This document shows positions 14,035 to 16,041 of a DNA stretch of 16,041 bases, in pieces. The notes below the pieces were generated by a model that saw nothing but the letters and a program-made list of their open reading frames with translations, was not told the DNA's origin and searched no databases. Numbering within the stretch: position 1 is the first letter of the stretch; every line of letters starts with the position of its first letter. The position numbers and the translations under genes are program-made. This DNA comes from CAZNER01 sp964572065. Its GTDB lineage: Bacteria > Patescibacteriota > Dojkabacteria > JAHIVN01. The stretch is taken from the NCBI GenBank assembly GCA_964572065.1, contig CAZNER010000045.1:1-16041 (forward strand), given 5' to 3'.

Positions 14035-14353
14035 ATTTAACTATTTTAGCATTACAATTCTGACAAGTAGTTTTACCATGAATAATAGGATATCTACAAC
14101 AAGATGTTAATTCTATTGTTTCTATTCCCCAATTATATTTAATTGGTTCACAAGTATCAACCACAATATCTTTATATTTTTTATTGTCGTCCATATTCCA
14201 TGTCATCATTATCAATACAAATGATACTGATGCTGTAAATATGGTTAAATTTGAGTATCCTAAGAATACTAGTAATACTGTTAATGCTACTCCTGATAAA
14301 GAGACAAATTTCATCTCTTTATAATAATTTGTTGTTTCTTTTTCTGGTGTCAT
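14027..14353 (-). CDS. Two-helix membrane protein with C-terminal zinc-ribbon-like motif
   Basis: The 108-residue product has two predicted membrane helices (about residues 16-33 and 36-52), a short charged loop, and a C-terminal cysteine set C-C-R-Y-P-I-I-H-G-K-T-T-C-Q-N-C (Cys85/86, Cys97, Cys100) that resembles a zinc ribbon knuckle. Both ends of the hairpin would be on the same side, probably the cytoplasm. The leader before ATG is A-rich (TTTTAAAAACAAAAAG). Function unknown; membrane recruitment of a partner is a reasonable guess only. Confidence 0.65.
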   Translation of the reverse strand: MTPEKETTNYYKEMKFVSLSGVALTVLLVFLGYSNLTIFTASVSFVLIMMTWNMDDNKKYKDIVVDTCEPIKYNWGIETIELTSCCRYPIIHGKTTCQNCNAKIVKYE

Positions 14354-14389
14354 CTTTTTGTTTTTAAAATTTAAATAATATTCTTTATA

Positions 14390-14464
14390 CTAGTAACTAC
14401 CACTATGCGTACACCAATATACATGAGTGATGTTGTCGTGAGTGTCTCTTATTACTCTTTTCAT
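14390..14464 (-). CDS. Possible microprotein, 24 residues
   Basis: The ATG at 14464 is preceded by TAAAACAAATTAAA, very like the leaders of the genes starting at 14685 and 15518, and lies 11 bases after the upstream stop. The product M-K-R-V-I-R-D-T-H-D-N-I-T-H-V-Y-W-C ends C-T-H-S-G-S-Y. It is short and unmatched, so the leader and position are the main support. Confidence 0.4.
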   Translation of the reverse strand: MKRVIRDTHDNITHVYWCTHSGSY

Positions 14465-14475
14465 TTTAATTTGTT

Positions 14476-14685
14476 TTAATCTTCGTAATAAACTGTCGTT
14501 GGAGGTATCCCTACTGCTTCACAAATTTCATCAATGATACAGTCTCCAAACTCTTCACAGTTATAATCTATCAATACACTTCTAATCTTTTCGTGTATAT
14601 TTTCGAGTTCTTTTAGTTCTTCTTTACTGAATTCTTTTGTTTCATTTTCCTTGTCAGACCAAAGCTGTTTTTCTTTTTCTCTCAT
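14476..14685 (-). CDS. Hypothetical acidic helical protein, 69 residues
   Basis: The ATG at 14685 has the leader CTAAAACTAATTAAC, shared with nearby starts. An earlier ATG at 14709 would add eight residues but lies only one base after a TAGGTTTG promoter box, too close to be transcribed from that promoter. The product is rich in Glu and Lys at the N-terminus (likely helix, K-E-E-L-K-E-L-E-N-I-H-E-K), followed by N-C-E-E-F-G-D-C-I-I-D-E-I-C-E-A-V-G-I-P-P with three cysteines. No family is recognised. Confidence 0.6.
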   Translation of the reverse strand: MREKEKQLWSDKENETKEFSKEELKELENIHEKIRSVLIDYNCEEFGDCIIDEICEAVGIPPTTVYYED

Positions 14686-14710
14686 GTTAATTAGTTTTAG
14701 TTTGTTCATC

Positions 14711-14718
14711 CAAACCTA
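14711..14718 (-). promoter_or_regulatory. Possible -7 promoter box TAGGTTTG
   Basis: TAGGTTTG on the minus strand fits the Bacteroidota -7 consensus TAnnTTTG and sits 25 bases before the chosen ATG at 14685, just after the minus-strand terminator at 14779-14810. No clear TTTG lies 19-21 bases upstream, so it is a half-match. It would start the long leftward operon. Confidence 0.4.
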
Positions 14719-14747
14719 AATCAATCGAATATAGGTTAGCTACGTTC

Positions 14748-14780
14748 CCTCACCATCTTGGGAAGTTATTGAGTTTTTAA
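14748..14780 (+). repeat. 33-base direct repeat, copy 1
   Basis: This matches 15187-15219 at 30 of 33 positions. Read on the plus strand, CTCA...TGAG with inner CTT/AAG is followed by TTTTT, a weak terminator-like hairpin pointing right. Together with the leftward terminator next to it, it could act as a two-way stop. Confidence 0.8.
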
Positions 14781-14810
14781 TAAAAAAATACCTATTGGTA
14801 TATCAATAGG
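14779..14810 (-). terminator. Rho-independent terminator, leftward transcription
   Basis: On the minus strand CCTATTG, loop ATATAC and CAATAGG form a perfect 7-base-pair hairpin, followed by TATTTTTTTATT. It would stop transcripts coming from the right before the operon that begins near 14710. Confidence 0.65.
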
Positions 14811-14816
14811 ATTACA
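14806..14816 (+). repeat. ATAGGATTACA, copy 1, at a hairpin arm
   Basis: These eleven bases recur exactly at 14991-15001. In both places ATAG(G) is the 3' arm of a hairpin whose other side follows GAGTTTTAAT or GAGTTTTTAAT. Confidence 0.6.
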
Positions 14817-14990
14817 AGAGTTTGTTCAGAGTCCTTGTTATACTGTTCACCATAAAGGCTTATTGCACTGTTACTCAACCACAATATACTGTGTAGCTTG
14901 TTAGGCTTAAATTTTGGATTTATTAATTATATTACAGTACAATTAATTCACCAAATACAGAGTTTTAATTTCTATCTATTAACTACGTAG

Positions 14991-15001
14991 ATAGGATTAC
15001 A
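14991..15001 (+). repeat. ATAGGATTACA, copy 2, at a hairpin arm
   Basis: Here the hairpin is CTATCTA (14972-14978) with TAGATAG (14988-14994), a different stem sequence from copy 1. Stem sequence changes while the hairpin stays, which hints at a conserved RNA or DNA structure. Confidence 0.6.
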
Positions 15002-15186
15002 TACAACTGTAATTGTTGTAATCTTATGTGTTTTACACCTAAAACATATCTAATACTATTTGCTGGGTTTGTGCGACCTCAAGTGTAGTACAAAAGTGAT
15101 TTCTCTGGATGTGTCACTAGTGCAAGTACTCCTACCCCTTGATTGACCAATGGCTAAATGTAGCTCATAAGATATGAAACTGGTGT

Positions 15187-15219
15187 CCTCAACATCTTGG
15201 AAAGTTATTGAGTTTTTTA
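15187..15219 (+). repeat. 33-base direct repeat, copy 2
   Basis: This is the second copy of the repeat at 14748-14780, 439 bases away. On the plus strand CTCAA (15188-15192) pairs with TTGAG (15208-15212), the inner CTT pairs with AAG, and TTTTTT follows at once. The three differences from copy 1 would change amino acids in the shared open frame, so the repeat is not kept as protein. Confidence 0.8.
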
Positions 15220-15257
15220 CCCTCTGCACTCAGTTGTAGATGAATATTACAACTAGT

Positions 15258-15277
15258 GAAGAGAGAAAGAAAGAAAG
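15258..15277 (+). other. 20-base all-purine tract
   Basis: GAAGAGAGAAAGAAAGAAAG is an uninterrupted purine run with a GAAA-type repeat. It lies beside the AGTTGTA/TACAACT hairpin in the non-coding region. Confidence 0.7.
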
Positions 15278-15317
15278 TTCACCCCAGCATTACCTGAAGG
15301 AGATTCACACTAATTAA

Positions 15318-15518
15318 TTAGTCTTTTATGTAAATAGGTAAAATTACAAAACAAGTAAGTTTGTTCCTTTCCTCTTTAATTAATTTTTCAACTTGTTTTT
15401 CTGCCTCCTCTAAAGAGGAATATCCTGATGAAGGGGTATCTCCTAAAATATAATCCCCTCTACAATTACAAAAGGATAAATCAACAGAGTCTAAAGTAAA
15501 TATTTTGAATATTTTCAT
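15318..15518 (-). CDS. Hypothetical protein, 66 residues
   Basis: The product begins M-K-I-F-K-I-F-T-L and has a beta-helix-beta look: C-N-C-R-G-D-Y-I-L-G-D-T-P-S-S-G-Y, then the helix S-S-L-E-E-A-E-K-Q-V-E-K-L-I-K-E-E, then the strand C-F-V-I-L-P-I-Y. This suggests a small complete fold with a final hydrophobic strand. The leader ACTAAAACACATTAAA before ATG matches that of the genes at 14685 and 14464. It stands alone between two non-coding stretches, so it is probably transcribed from its own promoter, which I could not identify. No family is recognised. Confidence 0.7.
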   Translation of the reverse strand: MKIFKIFTLDSVDLSFCNCRGDYILGDTPSSGYSSLEEAEKQVEKLIKEERNKLTCFVILPIYIKD

Positions 15519-15684
15519 TTTAATGTGTTTTAGTGTGTTTATAAATTAAAAATTGACACTGGTAAAGTTATCTGTAGCTCTCAGTAACACCTAACTTGTA
15601 TCTAATACATTGGTTAGTCCAGTGGGAGAGTTTTACTTCTACTTACTCCAAGAAGATCGTATATTTAAGCTATTATAATATTGA
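15519..15684. other. Non-coding spacer with nested inverted repeats
   Basis: On the plus strand CATTGG-TTAGT-CCAGTG forms a 6-base-pair hairpin with one T-G wobble; the same bases on the minus strand leave a C-A mismatch. Further CTCTC/GAGAG and CTAAC/GTTAG pairs surround it. A GAGTTTTA similar to the modules at 14710-15317 is also present. No gene is seen. Confidence 0.45.
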
Positions 15685-15957
15685 TTAATACTCTTCTTCA
15701 TAGAAATCTACATAATCTTCTTCTATTAAAGCCTCTAAAAATTTAGCCTCAATATTATTCATTACTGGTTTTTTATAAGGACCAGTTTGTAAATATTCTG
15801 CCTTTTTTAAAAGGTATTCTCTGTACTCAAGGAATTTAAGGATGTCCATATCTGTTAATTCTTTAGATAATTCATTGAGTTTATTGAAGACATTTTGTGC
15901 ATCTTTACAGTCTTTAGATATCCTTGCTTTTTCTAATTCTTTTTGAATGTCTGACAT
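15685..15957 (-). CDS. Hypothetical helical protein, 90 residues
   Basis: The product is almost wholly helical by composition: I-Q-K-E-L-E-K-A-R, then F-N-K-L-N-E-L-S-K-E-L-T-D-M-D-I-L-K-F-L-E-Y-R-E-Y-L with heptad-like Leu spacing that could form a coiled coil, and a very acidic C-terminus (E-E-D-Y-V-D-F-Y-E-E-E-Y). Such acidic, helical small phage proteins can mimic DNA or bind host enzymes, but no motif proves it. Ten-base repeats AAGCTATTAT flank the gene (15667-15676 and 15961-15970). The start ATG at 15957 has no Shine-Dalgarno sequence; the leader is AAT-rich. Confidence 0.65.
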   Translation of the reverse strand: MSDIQKELEKARISKDCKDAQNVFNKLNELSKELTDMDILKFLEYREYLLKKAEYLQTGPYKKPVMNNIEAKFLEALIEEDYVDFYEEEY

Positions 15958-16041
15958 AATAAGCTATTATTAAAATGTGTGAATAAATTTGTTTAAAAGT
16001 TAAAAAGGGGTAGTTATAGGGGAAAAATGTCTGGACAACCA

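Larger units (their letters stand above)
14710..15317. other. 608-base non-coding region with repeated hairpin modules
   Basis: No convincing gene is present on either strand. It holds the TAGGTTTG box, a leftward terminator, two 33-base repeats, and hairpins at 14791-14810, 14972-14994, 15003-15019 (ACAAC/GTTGT) and 15232-15254 (AGTTGTA/TACAACT). There is also a palindrome CACTAGTG (15115-15122) and a purine tract. It could be an origin, a set of small RNAs or a transcription control region. No tRNA was found. Confidence 0.6.

Noticed and set aside
14812..14853. 13-codon minus-strand frame ending right before the leftward terminator
   Set aside because: It could be a leader peptide, but it has no A-rich leader before the ATG, no regulatory residue run and no supporting homology.
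15175..15240. 21-codon plus-strand frame across the second 33-base repeat
   Set aside because: The matching frame in the first repeat has no start and an upstream stop, and the differences change amino acids, so the repeat is not conserved as protein.
14710..15684. tRNA genes suggested by TAGCTC and GTTCAGAGTCC-like stretches
   Set aside because: No acceptor stem, anticodon arm and T arm line up at correct spacing, and no GTTCRA-type T loop was found in a matching stem.
15667..15970. AAGCTATTAT repeats flanking the 90-residue gene as a transposon footprint
   Set aside because: Ten AT-rich bases can recur by chance, there are no inverted ends, and the gene is not a transposase.
16000..16041. 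Terminator at the right edge around TGTC-CA-GACA then TTTTT on the minus strand
   Set aside because: The stem is only four base pairs with a two-base loop, and the sequence is cut by the window edge.

Overview
The window reads as part of a tailed double-stranded DNA phage genome, probably infecting a bacterium of the phylum Bacteroidota. The DNA is AT-rich, and all 24 credible genes lie on the minus strand, packed with overlaps or with joints such as TAA-two bases-ATG. Gene starts lack a Shine-Dalgarno sequence and have A-rich leaders instead. The one complete promoter seen (162-193) has the Bacteroidota form TTTG-N20-TAnnTTTG. The lineage may be crAss-like, but no structural gene is present to confirm this.

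Reading in the direction of transcription (right to left): positions 16041-14710 hold two small unknown genes separated by about 600 and 165 bases of hairpin-rich non-coding DNA with repeated modules and terminator-like structures. Positions 14685-11580 hold about ten small unknown genes, including microproteins, a membrane zinc-ribbon protein and a possible tandem paralogue pair. Positions 11583-9631 encode a family A DNA polymerase with a proofreading domain. Positions 9628-2439 form an amide-bond chemistry operon: a class I amidotransferase/gamma-glutamyl hydrolase-like protein, a phiEco32-type COOH-NH2 ligase, a protein with SH3-like barrels, an ATP-grasp ligase, a gamma-glutamylcyclotransferase-like protein, a class II amidotransferase, a second amidoligase and a second class II amidotransferase. 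Positions 2436-217 hold an SF2 helicase, two small proteins, a likely replication-associated protein and the first 48 codons of a P-loop ATPase.

Two genes appear to be interrupted. The P-loop ATPase stops inside its Walker A motif (GGNSG, then TAA), and a GIY-YIG homing endonuclease with its own promoter follows; this looks like an intron or homing-endonuclease insertion. The larger class II amidotransferase has its expected start (ATG TGT GG, Met-Cys-Gly) two bases after the preceding stop codon. It is then cut off from the rest of its reading frame (Cys-Gly-Ile-Val) by a structured 175-base segment flanked by TGTGG repeats.

Working model (inference): the operon makes and trims an amide- or isopeptide-linked small molecule or peptide tag. 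ATP-grasp and the two amidoligases would form bonds, the class II amidotransferases would handle glutamine-type amides, and the cyclotransferase and class I protein would cleave gamma-glutamyl links. The genes sit between the polymerase and helicase genes, so the product could act on DNA, on replication proteins or on the host during replication. The target cannot be read from the sequence.
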